39,842 bases of DNA from Chitinophagales bacterium (GTDB lineage: Bacteria; Bacteroidota; Bacteroidia; Chitinophagales; Chitinophagaceae): assembly GCA_017303855.1 (NCBI GenBank), contig JAFLBL010000025.1, positions 1 through 39,842 of the forward strand. The letters are read 5' to 3'. The translations under genes were made by a program, and so were the position numbers. The notes under the pieces are model-generated. The model ran no database searches. It had not been told where the DNA came from and saw only the letters and a program-made list of their open reading frames with translations. Shown piece by piece: positions 16,634-25,490 of the stretch; the first letter of the stretch is position 1, and each line of letters starts with the position of its first letter.

Positions 16634-16656
16634 ACTTTTTTCTTCTAAACTACATA

Positions 16657-16690
16657 TTTGCCTTTAATATAATGCAGGTAATATTTTTTG
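16657..16690 (+). promoter_or_regulatory. Candidate promoter of the Gfo/Idh/MocA gene
   Basis: TTTG (16657-16660) is followed after 21 bp by TATTTTTTG (16682-16690), one base longer than the TAnnTTTG consensus. It sits 44 bp before the ATG. Confidence 0.4.
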
Positions 16691-16734
16691 CTCTTTCTCC
16701 TGTTCCCATTATCTTACTGAAAATTTAAAACGAT

Positions 16735-18177
16735 ATGACGCCTGCCGATAAAAATCTTCAGACTGCACGTAGAAAGTTTTTAAAAACCGCGGCCATTGCC
16801 GGTGCCGGATTTTTTATAGTGCCCCGTCACGTCCTTGGGCGTGGATATATAGCGCCGAGTGACAAACTGAATATTGCCGGAATTGGTGCCGGAGGTAAAG
16901 GAGCCAGCGACCTGGCCGAATTTGCCAAAAGTCCTTTTGTAAATATTGTAGCACTCTGCGATGTGGATGATCGTCAGGCCGCCGGCTCAAGAAAGAAATT
17001 TGAGAAGGCTAACTATTACCAGGACTTCCGGGAAATGCTGGCAAAAGAAAAAAACAATATTGATGCCTGTTCCATTTCCACTCCTGATCATACCCACGCG
17101 GTAGCAACATTGGCAGCGATGCAACTGGGCAAACATGTGTATACGCAGAAGCCGCTGACGCATGATATCTATGAAGCCCGGATACTGACAGAAGCCGCTA
17201 AAAAATATAAGGTGGTCACCCAGATGGGCAACCAGGGTGGTTCGGGTGATGGTGTAAGAAAAGCGAAAGAAATGTATGATGCGGGTATGATCGGTACCGT
17301 TACGGAAGCTCACGCGTGGACCAACCGTCCTGTTTGGCCGCAGGGTGTGGCAAATCCCACTGGTAAATTTGAAACGCCTGGTGAACTGAACTGGGATCTT
17401 TGGTTAGGTACTGCAAAATGGATTGACTATAACCCTGCTTATCTGCCGTTTGACTGGCGCGGTTTCTGGGCATTTGGCACGGGTGCTTTGGGTGATATGG
17501 CTTGTCATATCATGGATCCGATATATCGTATGCTGCCCATCCTTTACCCGGAATCTGCCGAATGCAGTGTGGCATCCTTATGGCCAGCTAAATGGAATGA
17601 TACGCAGAATACAGATGCCTGTCCGCCTTCTTCCATCATTCATTTGAATTATCCCCGTACAGATGGTAAAGGAAAAATAAAAGTGTCCTGGCATGATGGA
17701 GGGCTTTTACCCGCCCGTCCGGAAGAGTTGCTGCCAGAAGAACCATTTGGTAACTGGGACGGTGGTGTATTACTGGTTGGTACCAAAGGCAAAATGCTGC
17801 TCGATTGCTATGGAGCCAATCCTCGTTTACTACCGACCAGGCTGATGAAAGAGAAAGTCATGCCGAAAGAAACAATTAAACGCGTACCGGAAGGACATTA
17901 CCTGCAATGGGTTAATGCCTGCCGGGAAGGCTATGGCAACGGTAAAACCAGTTCACCGTTTGAATATGCCGGACCATTTACTGAAAGTATTCTTATGGGT
18001 AACCTTGCTATCCGCAGCTGGATGATGAAGAATCCCAAACTCAAAGGATGGGAAGATAAATACCTTGGCCGCAAAAAGCTGATCTGGGATGCAAAGGATA
18101 TGAAGGTCACCAATTTTGATGAAGCGAATCAGTTTGTGAAAAGAGAGTACAGGGAAGGGTGGAAGCTGGAGCTGTAA
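16735..18177 (+). CDS. Tat-exported Gfo/Idh/MocA family oxidoreductase
   Basis: A 480-residue NAD(P)-dependent sugar or inositol oxidoreductase type. The N-terminus is a twin-arginine signal (Arg12-Arg13 in ARRKFLK, then a short hydrophobic core), so the folded, cofactor-loaded protein should be exported to the periplasm. The Rossmann part starts at about residue 45 (LNIAGIGAGGKG). The EKP-type motif appears as TQKPLTHD, with the catalytic Lys region conserved. The central NWDLWLGTA block is characteristic of the large Bacteroidota and Planctomycetes branch, many of which have no defined substrate. It stands alone; a 7-nt repeat array starts right after the stop codon. Confidence 0.9.
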   Translation: MTPADKNLQTARRKFLKTAAIAGAGFFIVPRHVLGRGYIAPSDKLNIAGIGAGGKGASDLAEFAKSPFVNIVALCDVDDRQAAGSRKKFEKANYYQDFREMLAKEKNNIDACSISTPDHTHAVATLAAMQLGKHVYTQKPLTHDIYEARILTEAAKKYKVVTQMGNQGGSGDGVRKAKEMYDAGMIGTVTEAHAWTNRPVWPQGVANPTGKFETPGELNWDLWLGTAKWIDYNPAYLPFDWRGFWAFGTGALGDMACHIMDPIYRMLPILYPESAECSVASLWPAKWNDTQNTDACPPSSIIHLNYPRTDGKGKIKVSWHDGGLLPARPEELLPEEPFGNWDGGVLLVGTKGKMLLDCYGANPRLLPTRLMKEKVMPKETIKRVPEGHYLQWVNACREGYGNGKTSSPFEYAGPFTESILMGNLAIRSWMMKNPKLKGWEDKYLGRKKLIWDAKDMKVTNFDEANQFVKREYREGWKLEL

Positions 18178-18208
18178 TCAGGAGTCAGGAGTCGTGAGTC
18201 AGGAGTTC
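18178..18208. repeat. 7-nt tandem array spanning a stop codon
   Basis: After TCA come GGAGTCA, GGAGTCG, TGAGTCA and GGAGTTC, an exact 7-nt pitch. The array starts at the base after the oxidoreductase stop and contains the stop (18199-18201) and final serine codon of the convergent transglutaminase-like gene. Confidence 0.85.
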
Positions 18209-19077
18209 TCGCCGGATATGAGCCGGATAATTTCCTGTAATTCCTGCTGCTTATACCGATCCTTATCAGTATTAAAACATTTACCGAATTCTTCCAGTAA
18301 ATAACCAATTACTTCTTTGTTGCGAAGCGGTTTGAAATACTGGCCGGAAGGAGTAACGGAAATTCTCTTGAAATAGCTTTCCACATCCTGTTGTGTAAAG
18401 ACCTGTCCTGAACTCGGATCAATGTAAAATTCAATTTTTTGCTCGGGTTGTTCCAGGTTTTCCGCCGAATAGCCCGGGCGCAGATAAGCAATAATAAATT
18501 GTTTCGGAATGGAAATGGCTTTAACCGGTATATCCAGCAATTCGCAAAGTGACAGATAGAGTATGCCGTTGCTGATCTGGTTGCCGCGTTTAGCTTCGAG
18601 TGTTTTGTGGAGGAGAAAATCGTTTGGCTCTTTATAGTTGGTTTCATTCCCTTTCAGTCCGTAATAGCTGTACAAAATACTGGTCACCACATTTATTTCT
18701 TCGAGCGGGGTGAGGTAGTTGTTTAATTCCAGCCAGATATTACGTCTTACTTTTTCAATTTCCTGGAGCGTGCTGCTGGTGGAGAGTTCAGGATATTGAA
18801 ACTTACCGGTCAGCAGGGCTCCCTGCAGCAGATCATGATGGCCGGCCAGGCTCCATTGGCGAAACTCTTCTTTCAGATCGCCTACATGCAGCCGATGTAT
18901 CAGCATCTCTATACGGGATTGTGTTACTTCATCCGGTGTTGTTTCCCAGAGATGTTCGAGGTTGGGGATTACCATATTGCCATAATCCACAATCTTACTG
19001 GAGACCAGTCCGAAGACTTCTTCATCCGGATCGTCGATCAGGGAAAACAGGGCCGAAAGCTCTTTGGTGGTTTCCAT
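18199..19077 (-). CDS. SirB1/transglutaminase-like protein
   Basis: A 292-residue protein with the Transglut_core2/SirB1 pattern: residues 95-165 include LEEINVVTSILYSYYGLKGN, then the NDFLLHKTLEAKRGNQISNG block with ILYLSLCELLDIPV, and later FIIAYLR. A cysteine equivalent to the transglutaminase nucleophile is not evident, so it may be a non-catalytic member. The first 80 residues look like HEAT-type helices (LFSLIDDPDEEVFGLVSSKI). No signal peptide is seen, so it is cytoplasmic. The stop codon is supplied by a 7-nt tandem repeat that begins in the last codon. The upstream gap (19078-19343) contains a second 7-nt array and a hairpin repeat. Confidence 0.8.
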   Translation of the reverse strand: METTKELSALFSLIDDPDEEVFGLVSSKIVDYGNMVIPNLEHLWETTPDEVTQSRIEMLIHRLHVGDLKEEFRQWSLAGHHDLLQGALLTGKFQYPELSTSSTLQEIEKVRRNIWLELNNYLTPLEEINVVTSILYSYYGLKGNETNYKEPNDFLLHKTLEAKRGNQISNGILYLSLCELLDIPVKAISIPKQFIIAYLRPGYSAENLEQPEQKIEFYIDPSSGQVFTQQDVESYFKRISVTPSGQYFKPLRNKEVIGYLLEEFGKCFNTDKDRYKQQELQEIIRLISGENS

Positions 19078-19177
19078 GGTAATGATTTCAGCACAATTTC
19101 AGCTTTGAGCCTGAAATGGTATCGTTATTCTTTTCCACAGCTGTTAGAAACCAGTCCTGTTTTGGTAAAACACCGGA

Positions 19178-19240
19178 GGAGTCGGGAGTCGTGAGTCGGG
19201 AGTCGGGAGTCGTTAGTCAGGAGTCGTGAGTCGGGAGTCG
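19178..19240. repeat. 7-nt tandem array, nine units
   Basis: Nine consecutive heptamers with no slip: five or more GGAGTCG, two TGAGTCG and one TTAGTCA. The AGTC core is invariant in all nine. It lies about 100 bp beyond the methyltransferase stop and 100 bp upstream of the transglutaminase-like gene (both minus strand). Confidence 0.95.
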
Positions 19241-19261
19241 TGACTTGTCATCCTGAGCTTG

Positions 19262-19300
19262 CCAGTTGTCATCCTGAGCTTGCCGAAGGATGGCAACTGG
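19262..19300. repeat. REP-like hairpin element
   Basis: CCAGTTG-T-CATCCT and AGGATG-G-CAACTGG pair over 14 positions (one T-G) around an 11-nt loop. The CATCCTGAGCTTGCC word also occurs just before it (from 19249), giving a partial direct duplication. The sequence resembles the dispersed CATCCTTCG...CAGGATG intergenic repeats seen in many genomes, and may also end transcripts. Confidence 0.75.
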
Positions 19301-19343
19301 TAAATTATACTTCTGAAAAAAAGTTCTGCAATATCCTTATGTA

Positions 19344-20093
19344 TCATTTTATTCTTCTGCCAACAACCATCCAGTCCCAGGGTTTTGGTTCTTTTAACCT
19401 GGCCGGGGGATTGTGAAACTCGGTACTCCAGTCGTATTCAATTTTATGAAATTCTTCGGCCGCAAAACCCGCTTCTGCCAGCAGCAACTGTAATTCTTCC
19501 TTCAGGTAATGTTTATGCGGCACGTCATCTATATCCGCATTGCCCTGCCGGATATTATTCCATTTACGTAAGGCTTCTTTTCCGTTTTTTTCTTTGGGGA
19601 AGTATTTTTTATCTACTTTATAATAATGTTGTACAATACCCGTCAGCAGATGCGATTCAAGGGAAGGAATGGTGAGCACAATACGGCCGCCTTTTTTGAT
19701 ACAGGCACCAAGCGCGGCAAAGAATGTGTCCCGGGCTTTTTTGTCCGGCGTAAGAATCGCATTAATGCATATCCCGAAATCACAGGCCGGAATTGTTGTC
19801 TTTTTCCCACTCATATCCATCCGCAGGTATTCCACATTGGTATATTGCGGATACAAGGAAGCGGCTATTTCAAGATTTTTTGCCGAGATGTCTACCGCTA
19901 TTACTTTCTTAAATGCGGGGGCGAGCACCGGCAGCCATTTACCTATGGCACAACCGATATCGATCACCGTTTTGTTTTTACCTGCATTTTTTTCAATCAC
20001 CGTACGGATCAGGGCTTTCTTATCGTTATGCAGCACATCGAAAATTTCTTCGGCATACGTGTCAGCCATTTTTTCCCAGTAATTGCGTTTCAT
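19344..20093 (-). CDS. Class I SAM-dependent methyltransferase
   Basis: A 249-residue methyltransferase. Motif I is VIDIGCAIGKWLP (43-55), followed by AVDISAKNLEIA for the acidic loop that holds SAM, then DFGICINAIL (motif IV region) and KKGGRIVLTIPS (motif V region). The substrate is not identifiable. I start at the ATG at 20093 (MKRNYWEKMADTY), which matches the usual opening of this family; the same frame extends to 20189, but those 32 residues look like leader. It ends 104 bp before the nine-unit heptamer array. The gene is AT-rich upstream and has no same-strand close neighbour. Confidence 0.88.
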   Translation of the reverse strand: MKRNYWEKMADTYAEEIFDVLHNDKKALIRTVIEKNAGKNKTVIDIGCAIGKWLPVLAPAFKKVIAVDISAKNLEIAASLYPQYTNVEYLRMDMSGKKTTIPACDFGICINAILTPDKKARDTFFAALGACIKKGGRIVLTIPSLESHLLTGIVQHYYKVDKKYFPKEKNGKEALRKWNNIRQGNADIDDVPHKHYLKEELQLLLAEAGFAAEEFHKIEYDWSTEFHNPPARLKEPKPWDWMVVGRRIK

Positions 20094-20338
20094 CAGCGGA
20101 ATTTGAGTGAAAATAGTTATTTCATATAAAACAGGCACCAGTTTATTATGGGTTCTGGTATCATTAAATTTTCCTCGTTTGAAGTTCAAAAGGCATTTCT
20201 ATTGAAGTGGGACCATATTATTATAATACCACGACGAATTATATCAATCAGCAATGTTGAAAAAAAATGAGCACATACATCAGTACATGCTCAGTATCAG
20301 TCAGGTTTAGCCGTCTATTAAATGCCGAACAAAAGGTT

Positions 20339-22945
20339 TTATTTCTTCTTCGCCGCCTTCTTCTTTACCGCCGCTTTTTTGGCCGGTGCTTTTTTGGTGG
20401 CTGCCTTCTTCGCGGTTGCTTTCTTTGCTCCGCCTTTTGCCTTTTTGCTGAAAGCGCCGGGTATTTCTTTTTCAATAAAACCCTTTACCTCTTCAATGGT
20501 AAATGCAGCGGCTTCTTCAGGCGTATAGCGGGTGTCATCCGCTTTTTTAGGAATGCGGATAATTTTCTTGCCAAATTTGATAATGGGACCCCAACGGGCA
20601 TTCTCCAAGGTGATTTTATCTTCCGGCCAGCGCTGAATATAACGGTTGGCTTCTTTTTTTACCTTGGCATCTATCAGCTCATCCATTTCAGCCTGGTTGA
20701 GTTTGGCGAAATTGTAGCGCTTCGGCACATTGATAAACATGCCGTCCCACTTGATATACGGACCAAACCGGCCACTGCCCTTGGTAATGGGTTTGCCTTC
20801 GTATGTACCCACGGGTGCATCGGCCTTTTGTTTTTCCTTGATTACCTGCACGGCACGATCAAAATCCACTGTAGAAAGATCGGTACCCTTGGGTAAGGAA
20901 ACAAACTCTTCTCCCCATTTTACATAGGGGCCAAAACGGCCAACATTAACCGACACTTCTTTCTCTTCATATAATCCCATGGAACCCTGGGCCCCAAAGA
21001 GGTTCATGGCTTCTTCAAACGTAATCGTTTCAATACTCTGTCCGGTCGGTATTTTTGCAAAACGAGGCTTCTCTTCATCATTGGCTTCACCGATCTGGAT
21101 CATGGGACCAAAACGTCCCATACGGGCCACAACAGGTTTTCCACTGTCGCCATCCACACCCAGTACCCGTTCTCCTTTTATACGTTCCGCATTTTCTATG
21201 GTATTGTCCACGTCTTTTTTGAACGGATCATAGAAGTCATGGATCATTTTATTCCATTTCATCTTGCCCATGGCTACTTCGTCAAATTCTTCTTCAATCC
21301 GGGCCGTGAAACTGTAATCCATGATGTCGTCAAAATATTGCTTCAGGAAGTCGGTCACCACCAGTCCAAGATCGGAAGGGAATAGTTTGGATTTTTCCGC
21401 ACCGGTATTTTCCTGTTCCATTACTTTACTCACCATATCTTTCTTCAGGGAAAATACACGGAAATCGCGCCGGATTCCTTCCTTGTCCCTTTTTTCCACA
21501 TAACCTCTTTTGAGTATCGTTGTAATGGTTGGCGCATAGGTAGAAGGGCGGCCGATGCCAAGCTCTTCCAGTTTTTTAACGAGAGAGGCTTCCGTATAAC
21601 GGGGCAGGGGACGACTGAACCGCTCAGTGGCCAGCATTTCTTTCAATGGCAATTGCTGACCCACTGTTAGCGGAGGCAGCATGCCTTCGTTCGCATCATC
21701 TTCCTGTTCGTCATCATCACGGTCTTCGCGGTAAACTTTTAAGAAGCCATCAAATTTCAATACTTCTCCGCTGGCTGTCAGCTCTTCTTTATTGGTTGAA
21801 ATGGCAATCTTTGCGGTGGTTTTTTCGAGTTCTGCATCCGCCATCTGGCAGGCCATGGTTCTTTTCCAGATCAATTCATACAGGCGTTGCCATTCCGGTT
21901 CATTCACTGTACTGTTGCTCATGTACGTGGGACGTATGGCTTCGTGCGCTTCCTGTGCACTTTCATTCTTGTTTTTGAACTTACGGAACTGATGATAATC
22001 TTCCCCGTACATGCTTTTTACCGTATTGGTGATATCCCCGAGGGCGGTATTACTCAGATTCACACTATCCGTACGCATATACGTGATATATCCGTTTTCG
22101 TACAGCTTTTGCGCAATAAGCATGGTTCTAGAAACACCATAGCCCAGTTTGCGTGAAGCCTCCTGCTGCAAAGTTGATGTGGTAAAAGGCGGAGCGGGGG
22201 AACGTTTACCTGGCTTCACCTGTATATCGGTGACCTTATAGGTTGCACCCGTACAACTTTTCAGAAATTGCTCCGCATCTTCCGCGGTATTTTGTTTCTT
22301 TCCTTCCGCGGTAAAAGTTACATTTTTATCAGAAACGTCTTTGGCTGTGAATGCCGCTTCAATTTTAAATGTGCTTACCGGTACAAAGGCATTGATTTCT
22401 CTTTCACGTTCGGCAATTAAGCGGACCGCCACACTTTGCACACGACCGGCACTCAGGTTATTGCGCATACTCATTTTGCGCCAGAGTACGGGGGATAATT
22501 CAAATCCCACGATACGATCCAGTACCCTCCGGGCCTGCTGAGCCATCACCAGGTTCATATCCAGTAACCGGGGATTCTGCACGGCAGCCTGAATCGCAGG
22601 CTTTGTAATCTCATGGAAAACAATCCGTTTCGTTGTTTTAGGATTCAACCCCAATACCTCACATAAATGCCAGCTGATGGCCTCCCCCTCACGGTCCTCA
22701 TCCGTTGCCAGCCATACTTCTTCCGATTTTCTGGCCAGAGATTTCAGTTCGTTTACCACCCGTTCTTTATCTGCCGGTACTATATAGCTGGGTTCAAAGT
22801 TTTTTTCGAGATTTATGCCCATGCCCGCTTTTTCCAGATCACGGATATGACCAAAGCAACTTTTCACCTGGAAGTCTTTTCCAAGAATTTTTTCAATCGT
22901 CTTTGCTTTCGCAGGGCTCTCTACTATCAGTAAATTTTTCGCCAT
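20339..22945 (-). CDS. topA: DNA topoisomerase I (type IA)
   Basis: An 868-residue enzyme that relaxes negative supercoils. The Toprim domain begins at residue 4 (LLIVESPAKAKTIEKIL) and contains DEDREGEAI. The active-site tyrosine is Tyr289 in GYITYMRTDS. Instead of zinc ribbons the C-terminus has four copies of the topoisomerase C-terminal repeat (RMGRFGPMIQIG, VGRFGPYVKWG, SGRFGPYIKWD, ARWGPIIKFG). A tail of roughly 30 residues made almost only of Lys, Ala and Thr follows, resembling histone H1 tails, and should bind DNA non-specifically. Length and layout fit the Bacteroidota enzyme. The upstream gap (22946-23122) contains terminator hairpins for the preceding SGNH hydrolase gene. Confidence 0.97.
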   Translation of the reverse strand: MAKNLLIVESPAKAKTIEKILGKDFQVKSCFGHIRDLEKAGMGINLEKNFEPSYIVPADKERVVNELKSLARKSEEVWLATDEDREGEAISWHLCEVLGLNPKTTKRIVFHEITKPAIQAAVQNPRLLDMNLVMAQQARRVLDRIVGFELSPVLWRKMSMRNNLSAGRVQSVAVRLIAEREREINAFVPVSTFKIEAAFTAKDVSDKNVTFTAEGKKQNTAEDAEQFLKSCTGATYKVTDIQVKPGKRSPAPPFTTSTLQQEASRKLGYGVSRTMLIAQKLYENGYITYMRTDSVNLSNTALGDITNTVKSMYGEDYHQFRKFKNKNESAQEAHEAIRPTYMSNSTVNEPEWQRLYELIWKRTMACQMADAELEKTTAKIAISTNKEELTASGEVLKFDGFLKVYREDRDDDEQEDDANEGMLPPLTVGQQLPLKEMLATERFSRPLPRYTEASLVKKLEELGIGRPSTYAPTITTILKRGYVEKRDKEGIRRDFRVFSLKKDMVSKVMEQENTGAEKSKLFPSDLGLVVTDFLKQYFDDIMDYSFTARIEEEFDEVAMGKMKWNKMIHDFYDPFKKDVDNTIENAERIKGERVLGVDGDSGKPVVARMGRFGPMIQIGEANDEEKPRFAKIPTGQSIETITFEEAMNLFGAQGSMGLYEEKEVSVNVGRFGPYVKWGEEFVSLPKGTDLSTVDFDRAVQVIKEKQKADAPVGTYEGKPITKGSGRFGPYIKWDGMFINVPKRYNFAKLNQAEMDELIDAKVKKEANRYIQRWPEDKITLENARWGPIIKFGKKIIRIPKKADDTRYTPEEAAAFTIEEVKGFIEKEIPGAFSKKAKGGAKKATAKKAATKKAPAKKAAVKKKAAKKK

Positions 22946-22999
22946 ATGGGATACTGTATTTTTGCGGACTCCCGCACTTATTTTGCTGCTTTTATATAC

Positions 23000-23106
23000 A
23001 AAAACCGCTTTTCAGCGGCCGCAAGGTAGGACAAGGTTAGTGAATTTTTCCCGAAACATTTTTTCTGTCCGCCGGCCGACCCCGTTTTTTTTCTGAAAAA
23101 ACAGGG
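23000..23106 (-). terminator. Terminator hairpins after the SGNH hydrolase gene
   Basis: Two hairpins follow the SGNH stop on the minus strand. At 23080-23106 an 11-bp stem pairs CCCTG plus six T with six A plus CGGGG. At 23000-23018 CCGCT-GAAA-AGCGG is followed by five T, the better intrinsic terminator. Confidence 0.6.
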
Positions 23107-23122
23107 TTTATTTAGCTGGTTT

Positions 23123-23728
23123 TCAAGCTTTTTTGAGCATAAAAAAATCGGCTATAACCCGGGCCCAGCGCTGGTACTCTTTTGCCGACGGGTGCAGACC
23201 GTCTGCGGCAAGCAGACTGTTGTCCGTTTTTGCCTCCCGGGTCCAATCGGTGATATATATATAATGTATCCCGTTTTCGCTGGCGATCTCCCGGTTTACC
23301 TGGTTGAACTGATCAATTCCGTCCCTTATTTTCCCGGTATCGGCCGCGGCAGCAAATGGCGTAACACTCCAGTCGGGGATAGATAAAACAACGATATTCC
23401 CTGTCCGGTTACCGGCTAATTGTATTGCTTTCTCTAAAAGAGTTTTAAACTGTTGTGCGTATTCGTCAACAGACCGCCCACGGTACTGGTTGTTCACACC
23501 CACCAGCAGACTGACATAATCATAAACCGGAAGGAATACCTGCCTGTTCATTCCGTTTTCTAATTCATCAGTCGTCCAGCCGGTTTTGGCTACAATCTCC
23601 GGTGCTGAAAAAAAATGCCCGGCTTTCCGGAGCAGCTGTACGGTCTGATTGGGGTAATTGTCTGCAAAAGGAACCTGTTGCCCGATTGTATACGAATCGC
23701 CCAGTGCGAGATAAGTTTTGTTGGACAT
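23123..23728 (-). CDS. SGNH/GDSL-type hydrolase
   Basis: A 201-residue esterase or lipase of the SGNH superfamily. Block I is GDS with nucleophile Ser12 (LALGDSYTIG). Block III has the oxyanion asparagine in VGVNNQYRG. Block V is DGLHPS with Asp176 and His179. There is no signal peptide, so it is probably cytoplasmic, and the natural ester is unknown. A 7-nt AT-rich array lies just upstream (23753-23787), between this gene and the alpha/beta hydrolase on the same strand. Confidence 0.92.
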   Translation of the reverse strand: MSNKTYLALGDSYTIGQQVPFADNYPNQTVQLLRKAGHFFSAPEIVAKTGWTTDELENGMNRQVFLPVYDYVSLLVGVNNQYRGRSVDEYAQQFKTLLEKAIQLAGNRTGNIVVLSIPDWSVTPFAAAADTGKIRDGIDQFNQVNREIASENGIHYIYITDWTREAKTDNSLLAADGLHPSAKEYQRWARVIADFFMLKKA

Positions 23729-23752
23729 AGGTAAAACTGACTTGTAATTTAG

Positions 23753-23787
23753 TTAATAGTTAATAGTTAATAGTTAATAGTAAATAG
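23753..23787. repeat. 7-nt tandem array, AT-rich
   Basis: Four exact copies of TTAATAG followed by TAAATAG, without slips. It is 15 bp beyond the stop codon of the alpha/beta hydrolase and 24 bp upstream of the SGNH start (both minus strand). The unit shares the TAGTnnn framework with the GC-richer heptamer arrays of this window. Confidence 0.9.
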
Positions 23788-23802
23788 AAATAGGTATTAA
23801 AA

Positions 23803-24645
23803 TCACATGAAGTCAATTATAGCTTTAGTTACTTTATTTTCCCGGTATATCCTGCGGTGACCGAGTCCTTTTGTAATTATAAATTCAATATTCGGATTGC
23901 CGTCTTCCTTTACTTTCAGCGCGTCTTTTAGCGGGGTTATATCATCCTCTTCATCATGGAGCCACAAAACTTTTGCCTGGATATTGTGCATGGCCCGGCG
24001 GATGGAAAACCAGTCTGGTGTAAGTCCGCTTCTGCGCACAATAACTTTATTAAATTCTTCGCGTAATGCAGGATGGAGGTTTAAAAAGCCAAAGAAACTG
24101 TCAATGGCGGTTGTGGTTTCGGTAGCGGGCGCAATGAGTACCATTTTATAATCGGCAGTGTGACTTATTTCTTCCATGGCAATGGCCAGGCCGAGTCCGC
24201 CGAATGAATGGGCCATAAAGGATTGTATCGGGCCATAGTTTTTATTTACTTCGAGTACAAACCGTTTGAATACCGGCACGTTCAACTGCTTTCCTCCGCT
24301 TCTTCCATGGGCCGGTGCATCAAAGGCCAGCACTTCATACCCTTTTTTTATTAATGGCCTGATATAACGGTCAAAATTGATCACTGAAGATTCATACCCA
24401 TGCAGAATCAACGCTTTTTTACCCGATGAATGTGGCCAGCGCCAGCCTTGTATCCGGTTGCCGTCCAGGCTGAACTGTAAAGACTCTGCTTCTTCAAATA
24501 TTTTTGGTAATTTCTTCCGGTTGCGGCGTTGCGGTGTGCAAAACAGATCAAAAGCCTTTTCCGCCGCTTTCTTTTTGGAGATAGACGCAATTAGTTTGAA
24601 TTTTGTCCTGATATACCATAACACTACGCGTTGAGCAGGTTTCAT
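23803..24645 (-). CDS. Alpha/beta hydrolase
   Basis: A 280-residue alpha/beta-hydrolase. The oxyanion-side block is ALILHGYESS (78-87), followed by FDAPAHGRSGG. The nucleophile elbow is AHSFGG with Ser147. The late acid and histidine are probably in HDEEDDITPL and GLGHRRI. The first 50 residues are basic and partly hydrophobic (LWYIRTKFKLIASISKKK), perhaps a membrane-associating segment. The substrate is unknown. It is divergent from the DUF2520 gene with a 62-bp gap. Confidence 0.88.
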   Translation of the reverse strand: MKPAQRVVLWYIRTKFKLIASISKKKAAEKAFDLFCTPQRRNRKKLPKIFEEAESLQFSLDGNRIQGWRWPHSSGKKALILHGYESSVINFDRYIRPLIKKGYEVLAFDAPAHGRSGGKQLNVPVFKRFVLEVNKNYGPIQSFMAHSFGGLGLAIAMEEISHTADYKMVLIAPATETTTAIDSFFGFLNLHPALREEFNKVIVRRSGLTPDWFSIRRAMHNIQAKVLWLHDEEDDITPLKDALKVKEDGNPNIEFIITKGLGHRRIYRENKVTKAIIDFM

Positions 24646-24707
24646 GCTGCAAAAGTAGTGTACAGAAAGTTGACATGGTTAGTGTAAAGCATCTAAAAAG
24701 CTGACGT

Positions 24708-25463
24708 ATGAATATCGTACTACTTGGTTCCGGAAATGTAGCTGCTGTACTGGGCAGAAAGTTCAGGGCGGCGGGTCATACCATTTTGCAGATTTACAGC
24801 AGGAATGCGAAAGCGGCATCTGAATTGGCGTATGAGTGGGATACGGAATCGACCAACTATAAAAGCACAATCGTCCGGCAGGCGGATGTTTACATCATTG
24901 CCGTAAATGATGATGCGATTGCGGATGTGGCTGCCAACCTGGAATTACCGGGTGCGGTGGTGGCGCATACAGCCGCTTCTGTATCCCGGGAGATTTTACA
25001 AAATGTAAGTAAGCACTACGGCGTCTTTTATCCTTTACAAAGTTTGCGTACGGAAATGAAAGACTTGCCGGAAATACCTGTTTTTGTAGATGGAAATGAT
25101 GAGAAAGCAATCAGTGTGCTGACCACATTGGCCCGCTCCATATCTCCGGAACAGGTTAGTGGAGCGGGACCAGAAGACAGAATGAAACTGCATATAGCTG
25201 CCGTGCTGGTCAGCAATTTTACCAATCATCTGTATAATCTGGCAGCCGGGTATTGCCAGCAGGAGGGGCTGGATTTTAAACAACTTCAGCCGCTGATTGA
25301 GGAAACTGCACTCCGGTTACGGGATATGCATCCGGCGCAGGCCCAAACCGGCCCGGCTATCCGTCTGGATCAGTCGACAATAGACAAACATCTCGAAATT
25401 CTGAAAAATCACCCCCGATTAAGCGAGATGTACCGGTTATTCACCAAAAGTATTCAATCCTGA
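24708..25463 (+). CDS. Rossmann-like and DUF2520 domain protein
   Basis: A 251-residue protein. Residues 1-110 are a Rossmann-like nucleotide-binding domain starting with MNIVLLGSGNVAAVLGR (GSGNVA at 7-12) and including VYIIAVNDDAIADVA. Residues 125-250 are the helical DUF2520 domain, marked by HIAAVLVSNFTNHLYNLA and the closing TGPAIRLDQSTIDKHLE block. This resembles ketopantoate- or pyrroline-carboxylate-reductase-like proteins but has no proven reaction. It often neighbours KdsC and Maf in Bacteroidota, as in this window. Confidence 0.9.
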   Translation: MNIVLLGSGNVAAVLGRKFRAAGHTILQIYSRNAKAASELAYEWDTESTNYKSTIVRQADVYIIAVNDDAIADVAANLELPGAVVAHTAASVSREILQNVSKHYGVFYPLQSLRTEMKDLPEIPVFVDGNDEKAISVLTTLARSISPEQVSGAGPEDRMKLHIAAVLVSNFTNHLYNLAAGYCQQEGLDFKQLQPLIEETALRLRDMHPAQAQTGPAIRLDQSTIDKHLEILKNHPRLSEMYRLFTKSIQS

Positions 25464-25490
25464 TCCCGTCTTTTCCCGAACAAGTAAACC

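Noticed and set aside
20267..20896. 209-residue plus-strand frame opposite the topA 3' end
   Set aside because: Phe/Leu/Arg-rich shadow of the Lys/Ala tail and C-terminal repeats of topoisomerase I.
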